A DNA stretch of 64,000 bases from Gonapodya sp. JEL0774 (GCA_027604505.1 JADIIX010000091.1:1-64000); one strand, 5' to 3'; positions 10,446 to 22,569 are shown, counted from the first letter of the stretch. Numbers and translations: made by a program. Notes: generated by a model not told the origin, from the sequence alone.

Positions 10446-11491
10446 TCAGGTGGGATCCAAGGCCACCCACAACTCTGTCACCGTTGTTCGGGGGGTTTGG
10501 GCCTTGTGTTTCGATCGCAGATTCCTTAGATCCAAGTCCGTCGGTTGGCCCAGTCTCCCTCCAGTGTTGCACTTGTGGCTATTGGATAATGAGAATATAT
10601 TGGTGTGCATTATTTGTTGCGACTTTGCAACGATCTCACTCCGTGTGCCCACCTCATCGACCTTCTTGCCCAGGTCCTCCACTTCGCAAAGCATCTGGGA
10701 TTCGCTGGAGGCACATCTTGGTTCGTCACGCAAGGACTGTACTGCCTGCTGTTATTGTTATCACATCAGGAACTCTTCCAGTACCGTATGCGGCTTCCAC
10801 CGACTACGCTGACCTGTTCCATTATCGTTCCAGCTTCGCCATTCCATTCTGCTGCCCAACCTAGGTGTGCATCCTTGCGATGCTCACACAAAGCAGGTGG
10901 ACGGGGAGTGTTAGTAGACTTCGTGACGTCCTCCATGGAGGTTGAGGTGGAGTCATCAACTAGCGAAACGGGTGGTCGGTGTCGCTTTCAATTGCCTGTT
11001 GCCAAGACTCCTCACCAGTGTTAGTGCTTACCTTGATTCTTATCTGAGGTCTCGGATCTGACCGTGTTTGGCTTCGACGCGCGTATCTCGGGGGCGATGT
11101 CCGCCATCGCCGTGGTACCCATGCGCAGCCCTGGTTTCTGGCGTCGAGCTCGAGCTTCAGTGACTGGAGCATTATAAATATCACCAGTTGCGACGCTCCT
11201 TATGTTGAATTCCCGAGCTGGAGTAACGTTTAGCAGCGCGTTTTGTGACGCCGCAGTCGGCGGTGGTCGGAGCGCAATCGGCGGGAATGCTGTTAAGGGG
11301 GACGGAGCTCCCTCGAAAGATGATATTGATAACGTGGGCGATGTCTGAGTTGTGGGCGTCCCGGAATCCAGCTTTAGAGCGTTTGCTAGACCAGCGGGTG
11401 ATGGAGGCCAAGAACGGGCCAGTTTTGGTAATGGCTCCTCCAGTAGCTCGTCTACCGGCCGCTCTCGCTTCCTTCTTTCAGTTCCGGACAT
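10446..11491 (-). CDS. Disordered coiled-coil protein, unknown
   Basis: Exons 11491-11032, 10959-10814 and 10745-10446 join in phase for 301 residues. The N-terminus carries a basic cluster (TERRKRERPVDELLEE) that could serve nuclear import, followed by a Pro/Ser-rich stretch. Residues about 200-255 form an amphipathic heptad pattern around CEVEDLGKKVDEVGTRSEIV, a likely short coiled coil. I recognise no family. It is transcribed in the same direction as the heptad protein, 167 bp downstream. I tested whether the two are one gene; a stop at the end of this frame argues for two. Confidence 0.5.
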
Positions 11492-13108
11492 TCTGCTGTG
11501 TGGAGTTCCGGAATCAGCGGGGGGTAAGGAGAGGGAAAGAATGTTTGGCGTTGAGTAGAAAGTGACACAAACTTGAACCAAGCCCAGCCAGACAAAATTT
11601 CGAATTACTGTAATATTTTCAGTATTATTCAAATGACGCAGAACTTTACGATGTAACGAAAAAAGGCTTCTTTCTCCAGTCCGAGCTCTCCATCTGAGCG
11701 GATTCATGGTTAGCTCGTATCGTTACCGGGTTGCTGAAGAACGTCCAGTTGACTGCAGATAAGGCGTAGTAGTCCGATCCATGTGACAGCGTTACGTCAT
11801 CTGTGGCTGAAAGTTTGCGTCGGCACTCTCACAGGGAATTCTCAAGCGTAGGCAACGTCAACACAGTGAAATCCCTTCCATGAGGCTCTCAGCTAGCGCT
11901 CATTTCATTCTATCTCCGATTTCACATTTGAACAAATTTGTTTGGGAAGAGGCGATGACCGTGTACTAAGGCATGGCAGCTTTCCCACGCTTTTGCGGAC
12001 CCGAGAATGATAATTCGATTGCCGATGCCACCACATACTTATTTGAGTACGTTGTCATCAGATAGACTGTATTGTAAGTGCCACCATACGTAATTTTCTT
12101 GATTTCGCACTCTGTACATTAGCTGGTCCTGTCGAACACAGTCACCGCAGCGGTCCATACTATCCACAATATCTTGTAAAGGAGCTTCAAGGAATTATAG
12201 TGATGATCTTCTACATTTCCAATTGGTCTTTGTCATTCTCATGGTCCTTTTACCGGAGAATATGGTGGGCGCAACCCTAAGCCATTTTCGATTTCAAAAT
12301 TTCATTACATCTCAAGTATTAGTCTGACGATACAATTGGAGCATTATCTAGCTATTTAGAACATTCTAATCAATCTCATCAGTCGGTTTCTTGTCAACTG
12401 CTTGGTCGTGGACTTGACCCAAACCCTGTCCAGCGACAATGGGGTTAGTACGTCAAGAGCGCTGGGGATGCGTGGAGTGGGATTATTTGTGCGGATTACT
12501 CCACCAATCATAGAAAGAGTGATTTTGAGTTGGTTTCGAAGGTGTCATCATGGTGCAGGTCCGACGTGTTCTGCTCCGGCCGATGGGATTTACTCACCTC
12601 TGAGCCAACGATTTCCACCAATCCTTGCGCCCCTGAGAGTTCCGTCAGTCGCGCACAGTTCGTGCTTGATTTGAGCTCCTTGCATCCGCCTCCAAGGACC
12701 TACATACTCGCAGCCAGAAACTGCACGCATGCGGGATTAACGGGCAAAATGTCTCGTAAACTGGTCTGGGATGGAGAAAACTGTCGATGGAGCAGCAGAA
12801 AACCCTCCGGGACAGAAAATGGGAGATGCAGGAAAACCAACACCAGCCGAGCTCAACAATAAGATTATGGGGTCAAATCAAGACCCCTTTTTTCCACTTC
12901 TGAATCAGCCAAAAACAGCCTTTTTAATGTAGTTTTAATATGCTCTTGCGTTTAATTACCAAAAATTGGTTTGTGGAGGTGTGGGATGGTTGTGGCAGTT
13001 GAGTGGGTCGGCTAAGGGAGGCAGGCAGGCGCCATATGAGGAGAAACCCAATTGACCCTGGCGAAGTGTTCGGTTCCGGAGAATCGCTGAATCGCAAATT
13101 TCAATCAA
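11492..13108. other. Gene-poor interval with one possible exon
   Basis: Most of it shows no exon structure. One piece on the minus strand at about 12693-12600 has a good acceptor (TATGTAG) and donor (GTGAGT) and reads LGGGCKELKSSTNCARL in between, so an unannotated minus-strand gene may pass here. I could not find its other exons. A perfect hairpin followed by six T lies at 12869-12893. Confidence 0.35.
12869..12893 (+). terminator. Perfect hairpin plus T6, terminator-like
   Basis: GGGGTC at 12869-12874 pairs perfectly with GACCCC at 12882-12887 across a 7-nt loop and is followed at once by TTTTTT. A run of T after a stem is the stop signal of RNA polymerase III. No A/B box or known small RNA is recognised upstream, so this may be chance. 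Confidence 0.35.
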
Positions 13109-14595
13109 ATGTCAAGCGATTCTTTATTTGTCTTCGACCAGACTCTAGAAAAACTCCTGAAGATTGGTCCGGATCGATGGGCGGTGCAGCTGGATTCTAA
13201 GTGGGCGGGTCCGTTCAACAGGTTGGTGATCGACGTCCGGAGTTGTGCGAATAAAACGGGATTTCTGACATCATAACCGATATTCGGTCCATTTTCAAGT
13301 CCTCATGGGTACGTTTTGCTCTCCTTATCTTCTCCGGCATGTTATCGGGCCTCTTGGGTTTAATGTAAAATTCGATTCCGGATCCAACATCGGATCAGTG
13401 GGTACCTCTCGGCTATAGCTCACCGGGCGCTCCGCTTGGCACTCTCTCCGTCGCATCCACGCGCTGTCACTGCTTCCTTCTCTTTCCTTACTACCATCGC
13501 GGCCGATGAGTGTGTCGAGATTCTCGTTCAGGTGCTCAAGAAGGGCAAGAGCTATGTCTACGCCAGGGTGGACATTTTCGTGGCAACAGCTGAGTCGAGA
13601 AAAGTCCTCCATGTTGGAGGACAACCCAAGCGTGGTGTGAAAGAGGGAGACCCCGTATTGACCGGCCAAGGTATGGTTGTTAACTAAATGCAAGAGTGCT
13701 GTGGTTCCTCCACATCACGGACGTCTTCTCCGTACACAGTGGTATTCCAGTCACCTGCAGTGCCCAATTCTGCCTCTCAATCAAAGCCAAAAGTGACTGC
13801 TCACGCCTCACCACCTTACGTCCTCCCAGATTCGTACAACGAGCCACCCTCCAAATCCAATAAGGATGTGAGTACCGTTTGCCCGCTTTGTTGTTTTTGG
13901 GAAAATTCTTCCATGTTCTTGTCCTGTTTCTCACCCTCCTTCCTGATCTCGCAGCTGTACGTGGACTTCTATAAGACTCTTTGTCCCGCCAGTGGATGGG
14001 GTCCGGGTGCTGCTTTTGACCGCCAGTTTCAATATTGGTGTCTCAAGGGAGCCGCTGAGACAACCATGAGTCAAATCGCGGATATAAGGGCCAAGGCTGC
14101 CGCCAGTCGGATCGCAGACTCCTCCGCTACCGCTAGCCTCGTGTCGCAAGGATGGTCCACCGGATCCGACTTATGGTACTGGGCAGCTCACGCCGACGAT
14201 CGTCCTCTCACATCTGAATCCCTCACTCTGTTTGCCGATGGTTGTCACCCTGTCAATTACGGACTTCTCTATACCCGTGGCGGTATCGCACTCACGCCTC
14301 CCAAAACTCCCGGGATGATGGCGTTCGCCCCGAACCAGACGATTGCGATGGATGTGCGGTACTTTCAGGATCTGGACAATGCGCCAAGTATGTGGATGAA
14401 GTCGAGTGCTCAGGCAGTGGCGCAGGTTGGAGACAGTGTTGAGTGAGTGGCCGTTTCAACCGTTCTCACGAATTTTTTTTGATTACCAAATGAGTTTCAT
14501 TTTTCTTCATTTTTTGACGCAGACTCGAAATTACGATGTGGACTGCAGATGGGAAAGTCGCTGCGATAGGACGGCAGATAGCAGTCGGTGAGTGA
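13109..14595 (+). CDS. Acyl-CoA thioesterase-like protein (double hotdog, 4HBT_3 type)
   Basis: The start is ATG at 13109 (MSSDSLFVFDQTL). Exon 13109-13221 gives RWAVQLDSKWAGPFN. A 9-nt microexon at 13300-13308 supplies SPHG, and the next exon from 13399 supplies GGYLSAIAHRALRLAL and HPRAVTASFSFL. This is the classic W-x-G..P-x-GGY..HP start of thioesterase-like hotdog domains. Later exons are about 13690-13867, 13955-14442 and 14523-14595. They carry YFQDLD and the closing VELEITMWTADGKVAAIG, typical of the second hotdog. The junction after VLHVGG (near 13620-13690) has two possible splice solutions and is unresolved. Such enzymes hydrolyse acyl-CoA to free acid and CoA, in peroxisome, mitochondrion or cytosol; substrate and place cannot be read here. 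Confidence 0.75.
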
Positions 14596-14809
14596 TCAAA
14601 CGTGGTTGCACAAGCCACCCCGACTTCCTTCCCCAGTTGAATCTCACAAACGTCTATCCATCAAAGCCCGCGCAATCGAAATGCCTGACGGAACATACCA
14701 AACGCCAGTAAAAGCAACGTTGTAGCTAGACTGTTTAAGAGATGTTCATTGTGTTTCGTCTAGCGGTTCACAGGTCAAATTGACATTACACGGACTGCAT
14801 AAAGTACCT
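14596..14809. other. Short convergent intergenic region
   Basis: It lies between the thioesterase stop and the stop of the minus-strand permease; no feature is seen. Confidence 0.4.
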
Positions 14810-16476
14810 TCACGACCGCAGCCTAATGTGCCCCCCACGCATTCGTCTCCACATCCACACCGCACAGCCCTTCACAACTCCCCACAAGTCACGAAATACT
14901 GCCACGACCGGATTTGCCTTCCCTCTCTTTTGAATCCTATCTATCCGTAGCCTATGCGTCCCATCCACACACGTGGCTACGCAGGCTACCGTGGCGATGA
15001 GAGAAGCAAGAGCTACAGCGGAGGCGATAAGGTAAATGATGATAACTTGGTCTGACGTGAGCCGCGCGAGCATTTGATAGTCAGCAGGACCAGAGCCATT
15101 ATCGTCACACTGCAAGAATTATTCGGCAATTCGAAGGGCTTACTCACAATTGACAGCTTCCAGCACAGGAGCGCCGGCAAGAATTTGACCTGACATCATC
15201 TGCGATCACGGAATTGCATCAGAGACCATTTCGCGCAAGAAAAAAATTGCTAGCTCACGCACTCCGGGAATTGCAATCATTCCGGTGATGGACATACTCA
15301 TAAGTCCGGGTAAAAGCCCGACCCGGACCGCCTCCGTTATCACAGGACGTGCTGGTAGCACGTAATATATATCAGCATGTAAGCGCACGACCTAAAATAA
15401 CAGAAAAAAAGAAACGCACCAACTTCCCAACGGTTTGCTCCGAGAGCCAGCATGTACTGGAGAATGGGAACATAGTATATATTGTCATCTGTGTATCACG
15501 GCGCTTGCTGTACAGATTAGCAATTACGCACCTCAATTCTATCTCTCCTGTCCATAAACTGTGTGAGGCAGGTGGTGATGGACACTGCGACACCCGTCAT
15601 GGAGTTCCCAAGGAGCATCCCATACTGAAAAAGTGTCAGCGCGGGAAGTCATGTGTCAACGACATCTAGAACGATGAAAGGTACTACTTACCGCGGGTAT
15701 AAATCGTCGAGCTTCGTAGAATGGCCGTGCGTTCATTGCTGCGAGCATTCCCGGTGAGTCCTCCCGATGGTCTCTGTTCGTCACAATCACATGCTTCACA
15801 TACCGAAACCAACGCCCAATGCGGAGACCAGCCCCACGCTGACAAACAGAGAGAAGAATATAATGACCACCTCTCCCGTGAAGGTGAACTTCGCTTTGTT
15901 GTAGACAACCTCGACAACGGCCAATGTCATCAAGACCACTGAAAGACGGAAGGTCTGGTCTGGCACGACGAAGACGAAGAGCCGGAAACATGAGATGCTG
16001 GTCCTTACTTGCTATCATGAAAACAAGCCAGAAAGAATCAGCTTGCTCGAAGACCGGGCTCAACACGTATCCCTGAGCGAAACAAGGAGTCCGGCACAGG
16101 CTGAGTACGTCGTCTTCATTGCGAATCACTCTGTGAGAATTTTGAGTATTACCATTATGGTCAATTGAAGAATGCATCGAATCGCCGAGGTAACAATCGT
16201 GCGCTCCAGCTTGAGCCCGAGGAGAAGGGAAACCATCGCTGCAGGCGAGATTCCGTATGATTGAAACGGAAAATAGATTGACGTGCACTTGAGTCCACTT
16301 CATCAACCATCCGACATCCAAGAAGTCTCGTGGAGCTCACCATCTGTAGCGAGCATGGATGCCGCAATCGCGACATTTGAGTAGTCCAAGGCATATTGAT
16401 CGGAGTCCCCTCCACTGCCATCCGAAGGTGATGTTCCATTATGGGCCGTCGGGAAGAAAAAGCCTTGTACGGACAT
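14810..16476 (-). CDS. UPF0014 family permease (FetB / ALS3 / STAR2-like)
   Basis: Ten exons join in phase: 16476-16341, 16238-16153, 16072-16009, 15938-15804, 15738-15692, 15624-15532, 15456-15420, 15351-15263, 15199-15148 and 15051-14810, giving 326 residues. Family landmarks appear in order: MVSLLLGLKLERTIVTSAIR, a long hydrophobic helix (VVIIFFSLFVSVGLVSAL), IPA then YGMLLGNSMTG, MLALGANRWEV, VGLLPGLMSMSITGMIAIPG, MMSGQILAGAPVLEAVNYQ and a last helix (VIIIYLIASAVALASLIATV). Bacterial FetB with FetA exports iron; plant ALS3/STAR2 works with an ABC ATPase in aluminium tolerance. A matching ATPase is not in the window. The last intron uses the acceptor just before ACCAAG; an earlier acceptor would give a stop. 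Confidence 0.85.
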
Positions 16477-16691
16477 TTCCAAGAGAACGGAATGTGCAGC
16501 GAGCCGCCCGTCCGTCCACTTGACCTCCTGACAGGACCCTTCTCTGCACGATCTCACAACAAGAAGCCCTATTGTTTGCTTTTCTTTTTACATTTACTGC
16601 ACCATCCACTGGCAACTATGTTCACGGTCGTTTGACTAAGTGTGAGTGTCGCGTCTATACTTGAAATGTACATGTACCGAACATCAACAAT

Positions 16692-18601
16692 TTAAACGGA
16701 TTCCTTGAGGAGCTCTGTAATCATTTCCGTTAAAAAGTTAACATCGGCCGGGTCATTACCATTGCCAGCAAGATGGCCCCCTTCAAATTCGTGGAACGGC
16801 GATTTTGAAAGTGATTCGAGACATTCATGAGAAGAGACCATGGTGAGCTCACATATAGATTCAATTGGAGCACAGACGGCATTAGGCATCATGGAGACTT
16901 CAATCTCATTGTCCTTTTGAGTAGGATTGGGATGGTGATGCAACAGAGCCAACCTTCAATTCTGTTGAGCAATGTGAACTCACCTCCGGGGGAAAGTAAA
17001 GATCTGTTCGACCCGGCATCACAACAGCCTTTGCTGTGATAGATGCTAGCGCTCGCGGAAAGTCACCTCCGTACAGTTCGTTGTCAGAGATGTCAGCGTG
17101 CAACCATGTCCAGAGCATGGCGAGGAGGTCGTTGGGGTCCTTTGTGAGCCAGAAGCCTGAACGGTAGACAATAGTTGCACGGAAGTGATCTTCAACAGTG
17201 TTTTCCGACGATGTTGTTACTCACCTTCTCGTGACCCAACCATAAAGTCCTCCAACGACGAATACCCCATTTCGATGTGTTTACCCTCGCGGAACCATGC
17301 CTGGGAAGTCACCCAGCCTGCGTACACGCGAGCAAACGCTCGCATGCCTTTGTGAGGGTAGGTTTGAAACTTGGCATACCTGGTCATGAAGAACAGTAAA
17401 CCGTCGGTCCAACTGGCTCCCCAGAAGAGATAGCATGGGGTTCAAGAAATGCTAACTCACCACCCGTCTCGAAACTCCCCGTCGGCGAGCAGGGCAGCTT
17501 TGACACCCTCCAGGAAAATCTGGTTGTGTACGGATGTCTTGGCGGAACCGCAGAACGGAGCAATGCGCTCGACGAGGTCAGGATATAATGCCGCCCTATC
17601 ATTTTCGGCAACAAGACGATTAGTACAGTCGAAGGCGTGGTGGTAGCAAAAGGATTAATCGTTGTAACGACGTCACTGTTGTGAACCCCGTTTAAGCCCT
17701 GGGAGTTGCGACCCAAGATAATCCGTCTTGAGTTTTTAATACCCTTCATATCGTCCCAAATAGTCCAACACCGAGGTGAATTGAATATGGCAGTTGTTTC
17801 AATTTCCGATGGCACGTACGGGGCTTTCAACTCGGGACTTCATTTTCTCTCATTCGTGCTCCTATCCACACCCACAAGAAGCGTCGAAACTTAGTGACAT
17901 CCATCAAACAGATGGCCGGACTTCTCTCTCCAGATGCTATCAATGAATGCGTGACCCGTTCTTCCGAATCCCAAACAGAGCTTCTCCCTCACCATTGAAA
18001 TGTCTGCTGGGCGCCCATACTCCAGCCCACCACCAGTTTGACCTTTTTCACTCCCAGGCGCTCTGTCACAAGATTGTGTTGCGCGACAACGTTGTCATAG
18101 ACGGTGATGTTTGGGAACCGTGGACCGTAGTACGGTTCTGGAGTGTTGGACGGAGAGGAAGATTGGGATCCACCGAACATGCAGGGAATAATAATGAAGT
18201 AGTCATGGGGATCTATGTATGGAGAAATGAGAGGAGGCGGGGGAAGGGAAAGCGCGTTCGGGGCGTGGTCGGGTAGGGTGAAGAATTAAGGGATTGCTTA
18301 CCTAAAGCCTTCCCTGGTCCGATGAGCCAGACTTGATCCTGCCAAAGTCCCGCATAGCATGTAGGAAACACGATGGCTTTGGTATTTTGATTTAAAATTT
18401 GTCGAGGATTCCACAGAGGCCCAACAACACTGACGAGTGAGAATCTTGACACCGACGGGAGAATCGGTCGAATCATTTACACCCACCATTGTCCCCTGCT
18501 GCGTTGAGCTTCCCGAACGTTTTGTAAGCAAGAACTAGACGCGGAAGAGAGCCTCCTGTCTGAAACTTGAACTGGACAAGGTCGTGGAACTCGGTCCCGT
18601 C
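16692..18601 (-). CDS. Homoserine O-acetyltransferase family alpha/beta hydrolase
   Basis: Eight exons join in phase: 18601-18487, 18376-18302, 18212-17993, 17595-17461, 17379-17225, 17156-16984, 16913-16853 and 16780-16692. The product (about 340 residues visible) shows [41 protein letters not shown], the nucleophile elbow [17 protein letters not shown], the acid loop [10 protein letters not shown] and the catalytic His in [14 protein letters not shown], so Ser, Asp and His are all present. Family members acylate homoserine or act as related hydrolases; without more, the substrate is open. One intron (17992-17596, about 400 nt) is much longer than the rest. The initiator ATG is not found: exon 1 begins after an acceptor at 18602-18605, so a short upstream exon is missing from this model. 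Confidence 0.8.
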
Positions 18602-18987
18602 CTAGCAGCACGACGATTGCATGTGCCAGGAAGAGCCACCGAATTTAGATGTCAGGGCAATTCATGCAAATGCAGATAATGAGAGAAATGGCGTGAAACT
18701 CCGCTCCACCAATCCTAGTCCAGCAACGCACCCCAAGGCCCGATGGAGGTGGAGCACTTGTGAAAGACGGTGCTGCGGGGTTGGAAATAAGTGGCTGCAT
18801 ATGTCGCGAAGGTTCGATAGCGTGGGAGTAGAAGGTTTGGCAATTCTGCTGCCCCTCCCTTTCTTCACCTCGTCGATCGGCGGACCGAGCGGGCCGAACA
18901 CATTTTTTCAGTATGATTTGCTTTGTGACCTTGATGACGCAATCCATAGGGAAGATGTTTGAAAAAGCTCACTGCTATGATCTATTT
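18602..18987. other. Upstream region of the hydrolase gene
   Basis: It should contain the missing first exon of the minus-strand hydrolase and the 3' end region of the minus-strand J-domain gene. No exon could be fixed. Confidence 0.35.
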
Positions 18988-21633
18988 TCATTTATGGAGC
19001 CAGTCACGGCGCTTCCCATTGTCGCATAATATCTCATACGCCCACACCACATCTTTGAACTTGCGCTCGGCGTCGGGTCTCTCCTCCTGCGGACACTTGT
19101 CTGGGTGCCATCGGAGCGCAGCCTTTCGATACGCCTGCTTGATTTCGGCCTCGGTGGCACTGTGCAAGACTCCGAGAACAGAGAACGGGGAGAGGGCTGG
19201 AGGGACGTTTGCAAGCAGTGACTGAACAGTGACAAGATGTTCTTGATATTCTGTGGGACGAAAATCGGACACGGCAGAGTGCGGCGAGTGAGCCAAGCTC
19301 TACCTTTGATAACATCATTGTCTTGGACAACCTTTGCTCGCTCACCTTTCCACTTTGTACTCCCCTTTTCCTCCATCGCCACGCACCACTCCCAGTCTGC
19401 TTTGCTTTCCTTTAACATGCTGCTGTTTTGGTACGCGGCTGCCCTTCTTGCCATCACGCGAATGAAGGTCGCTTTATGCGCGAACCCCCACAAGCATGAA
19501 TGTGAAGAGGTCAAAGATGCCAAATGAGTTTTGGTATTTGATGCCAAAAGGGCGAGAAGACGAAGAGATACGGTTGAATAGTGGATTACAGTTCTCGAGT
19601 CCACCTTGTCCACGATTCCCGTAGAGGGATTGAGATTTCACAATGGAGGAGATTACTTCATCAATTTCGGGGACACCGCACTCGAGCAGTACGAGAACTC
19701 ACCCCCGCGGCAAGATTCCCCACTAACTTCGCCCCAACGGCACCCAACTTCCACGCCTTGTTCCTCCACGAAGCATCGTCGCTCTGGCCAGCGTCTGCCC
19801 ACCAGAACCCACCGCCGCCCAAGATGACACCGTTTTTTCCCGATGACAGGGGATGGTACCGGGATTCTCCGATTTCGTCCATAGATTTCAGACACTTTTC
19901 CCACGCTTTTCGTGCCTGTACTCTTTTTCCCGCGTCGAACAGGCGTTTTGCCCTCTCTCTGCCCTTCGAGACTTTCTCGATAATAGTGATCATGGAACTT
20001 GCCTCTGGGAATGCGCGTCGTCCCTTTATGGCTTCGTCGAGCACTTGCAGAGCTTTTGAAGCAGAATTCTCTTCTTCGTCCGCGAGAAATAAGGCCATGG
20101 CCCGGAGGAAATGCCACCGCCCGTCAGAGCTCCCGTCCGCCAGTTCCTTGTCACACACGGCCACGACATCCGCATACCGGCATCGAGCAAGCAACGTCTG
20201 TGCAACAAAAAGTCTCACCAGCGTGGGAACAGAACCGGCATTGAGTGGTGCGGATGCCACCGAGGCGCCTTTGGGGTCGAGCTCCCGAGCGATCTCACGT
20301 CCCATAGTCTCTGCCTCCTCGTAGAAGCCATCCTCCGCGAGATCGATGGCCTTGTCCACGAGTTCTGTTACACGGATCACCCGCCGCTCTTCTTCTTCAA
20401 ATGCCCCACCAGACTCCACGGCGCACACCTTGCGGCCTTTTCGAATGCACGCGTCGGCAGCATCCCAGTGGCCCAAACTGAGATTTGCTCTGGCGGCGCG
20501 CGCGTGGACCTTTTCCAGCTTGGGATCGAGTACAATGGCTGATTTGGCGCTGTTAAGGGCGTCTTGGTAGCGGTGGAGGCGGAGAAGGGCGGCAGAGAGG
20601 TTCAGGTGAAGTAGGGCGGTAGGGTGGAGAGCTGGGTTGGCGATGAAGTAAATCAAGTTTCGAACATAAAACGTTATCAAATGGAGCATAGTCCAAAGCA
20701 CAATGAATTATTTCGCTTACGCACCAATACCTTCGTTGTATGCTGCAATCGCTTCCTCGGTGTGGCCTGTTCGGTACAGTCGGTTGCCCTCATCTTTCAA
20801 TCTGGTGGCTTCACTTTCCTTCTTCAGCTTCTCCGCCGCCTCGAGCTCGGCCTTGGCCCTGGCGGCGTCTTTTCTCGTTATTTCAGCCGCCGCCGCTGCT
20901 TCACGGGCAAATTTCGGCTTGGCCTCCCTCTCGCTCGCTGTGGCCTCCTCAAGCTCCTGATCCTTGTCCTGTGTCTTTTGAGGAATCGCTGCTTGATGCT
21001 GTGGTTGCTCGATGGCTTTTGGCTGTGTTGAAAGGTCATTGGGAATGATGGCTGCGGGTATCAACGACGGTGCTTGAGTTTGAAGGGGCTGTGGTGGAGC
21101 CCACCGCTGACTATAGAAGTCGTTGACTTTTCGTGTGCACAAGTAGCAGAGAGGCGTGGTTGGGAATTGACCAAAAGGAATTCGTGCATGGTGAGGTAGG
21201 GGCTTGTCTTGCTTGTATCTGCATGTTGATGAATGTCATGTGCGCGAAGCACCAAATGAGAAGAACGAACGAATGACCATCTCATGAAGGATTCCTTGGA
21301 TCCACTTTCCCCCCTTTAGCGAGCATCAACAAAGCAAGGACGGAAAACGTACGGAAACACGTATACTCCACACGTGGGGCAATTGCAGCCTTTGTTGGCC
21401 CATGACCAGGAACTCTCCCAAGCGGTTCCGCACGGCGCGGGGCAGAAAAAGTGTCCGTACGCTCTGGCTCTGCCTTGATACGGAGTTAAAGGTACGGTGT
21501 TTGCGCCTAGATGGAACATTGATGAAGCAGTGATCGTGTCAGGGAGCCCCTTGAAGACAAGGGTGCTGGCTATGGGAAGACGCTTAAACTTAAACCCGAC
21601 GGGAGCTCCGCATGCATGGTATTGCCATCCCAT
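18988..21633 (-). CDS. Zinc-finger / TPR / J-domain co-chaperone
   Basis: Exon 21633-21353 carries a CxxC-type finger (GHFFCPAPCGTAWESSWSWA then CNCPTCGVYVFPY). It joins in phase to 21218-20725 (CYLCTRKVNDFYSQRW, then an Ala/Glu-rich helix and the first TPR helix pair RLYRTGHTEEAIAAYNEG). Exon 20631-19703 continues the TPR array (LHLNLSAALLRLHRYQDAL, VHARAARANLSLGHWDAA). A further exon ends at 19304 (RRAAAYQ, KADWEWCV), and the last exon 19250-18988 is a C-terminal J domain (AYRKAALRWHPDKCP; HPD motif present). J domains stimulate Hsp70 ATPase; TPRs hold Hsp70/Hsp90 tails. TPR-J order resembles DNAJC7/DNAJC3. The Zar1/3CxxC-like finger in front is unusual. The exon between 19700 and about 19550 is unresolved. 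Confidence 0.75.
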
Positions 21634-22569
21634 GGGAATTGATCAAAACGTAATTTCATGAAACGTCAGTTTCCAATATGCTCGTAGTTTGTCGCCGAAC
21701 ATACAGGTTATATGTGGGTGGCTGACAGTTGCAACTGACTGGTCCGTTGGTCAGAGACTAGTTAGTAATGTAAATGCAGCTGTGGTTACAAGATGCTTTG
21801 GCTTTTGGCGACAAGCTTAGGCTTGCAGCCGATAACGATTCTGTTGAAATGAATTCTGGTCAGAGACAAACTACAAATTCTGAGTTCTCGGACTTCCTAG
21901 ATTCTTCTGAGCATCCCGAGTGTATTTCGCGTTGTCATTAGTGCAGGTGCTCCCGACGAGTCATTGCGAGATGTTCTAGCTGGTGGTAACGGGTTCCAAC
22001 TTTCATGTGCACATACGTTCTCAATGCCCATCCTTGGACCAGAGACCAGGGATCCTCTCTCGACGATGAAAACGGGCAAATTAGTGATACCGAGTGTTCT
22101 TCATTCGAAAGCTGAAAGACATCACCCTCGGTGAACTCGCTGCCACATTGCGCAAATCGATTCTGACACCGCCCGTCTACAAGCAGTCGCACTCCCTGCC
22201 AAGACAGCCCTCATGGTGAGAGCAATTCAATCTCTTGAGCTCGGGCTTGCCCCATATCGTTGGGAGATCCAGTCTGGGCACCGGCGAATTTCTAAGATGG
22301 GAGCGCCTGAACCCCACCACGGCATGTGGCAGCAATCTTCATCATATGACATCTTTGATCGAATTCGTTCTTTGGCAGCAAACTTCCAGCATAGTGTTCT
22401 TGTCAATTTTATGAGCTTAGAAGGGTGGAGCTTGGGCCCAAGGGTTTCAAAAGAGCCGAGTGGGAAAAGCGCCGCTACCTGGTTATCAAGCTTCTATAAA
22501 ACCCGAACATCGACAACGCCCACACGGTCCCAGCGAAACTTCTTTATATATTTTTGCAATTTCCAATCG
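21634..22569. other. Divergent promoter region between J-domain and transketolase genes
   Basis: Both flanking genes read away from this stretch. A TATA-like element lies at its right end. An open frame runs through into transketolase in phase, but the conserved protein starts at the ATG at 22570 and the upstream translation has no homologous part. Confidence 0.5.
22495..22501 (+). promoter_or_regulatory. TATA-like element of the transketolase gene
   Basis: TATAAAA occurs 69 bp before the transketolase start codon, in a position suited to a core promoter. Only sequence and position support it. Confidence 0.45.

Noticed and set aside
9370-11491. Heptad exons and the coiled-coil gene as one gene
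   Set aside because: The coiled-coil frame ends in a stop at 10446 and the heptad exon has its own ATG; no phase-consistent splice was found.
22213-22569. In-frame N-terminal extension of transketolase
   Set aside because: The family starts at MTAQNGHQ, and a TATA-like element lies inside the extension.
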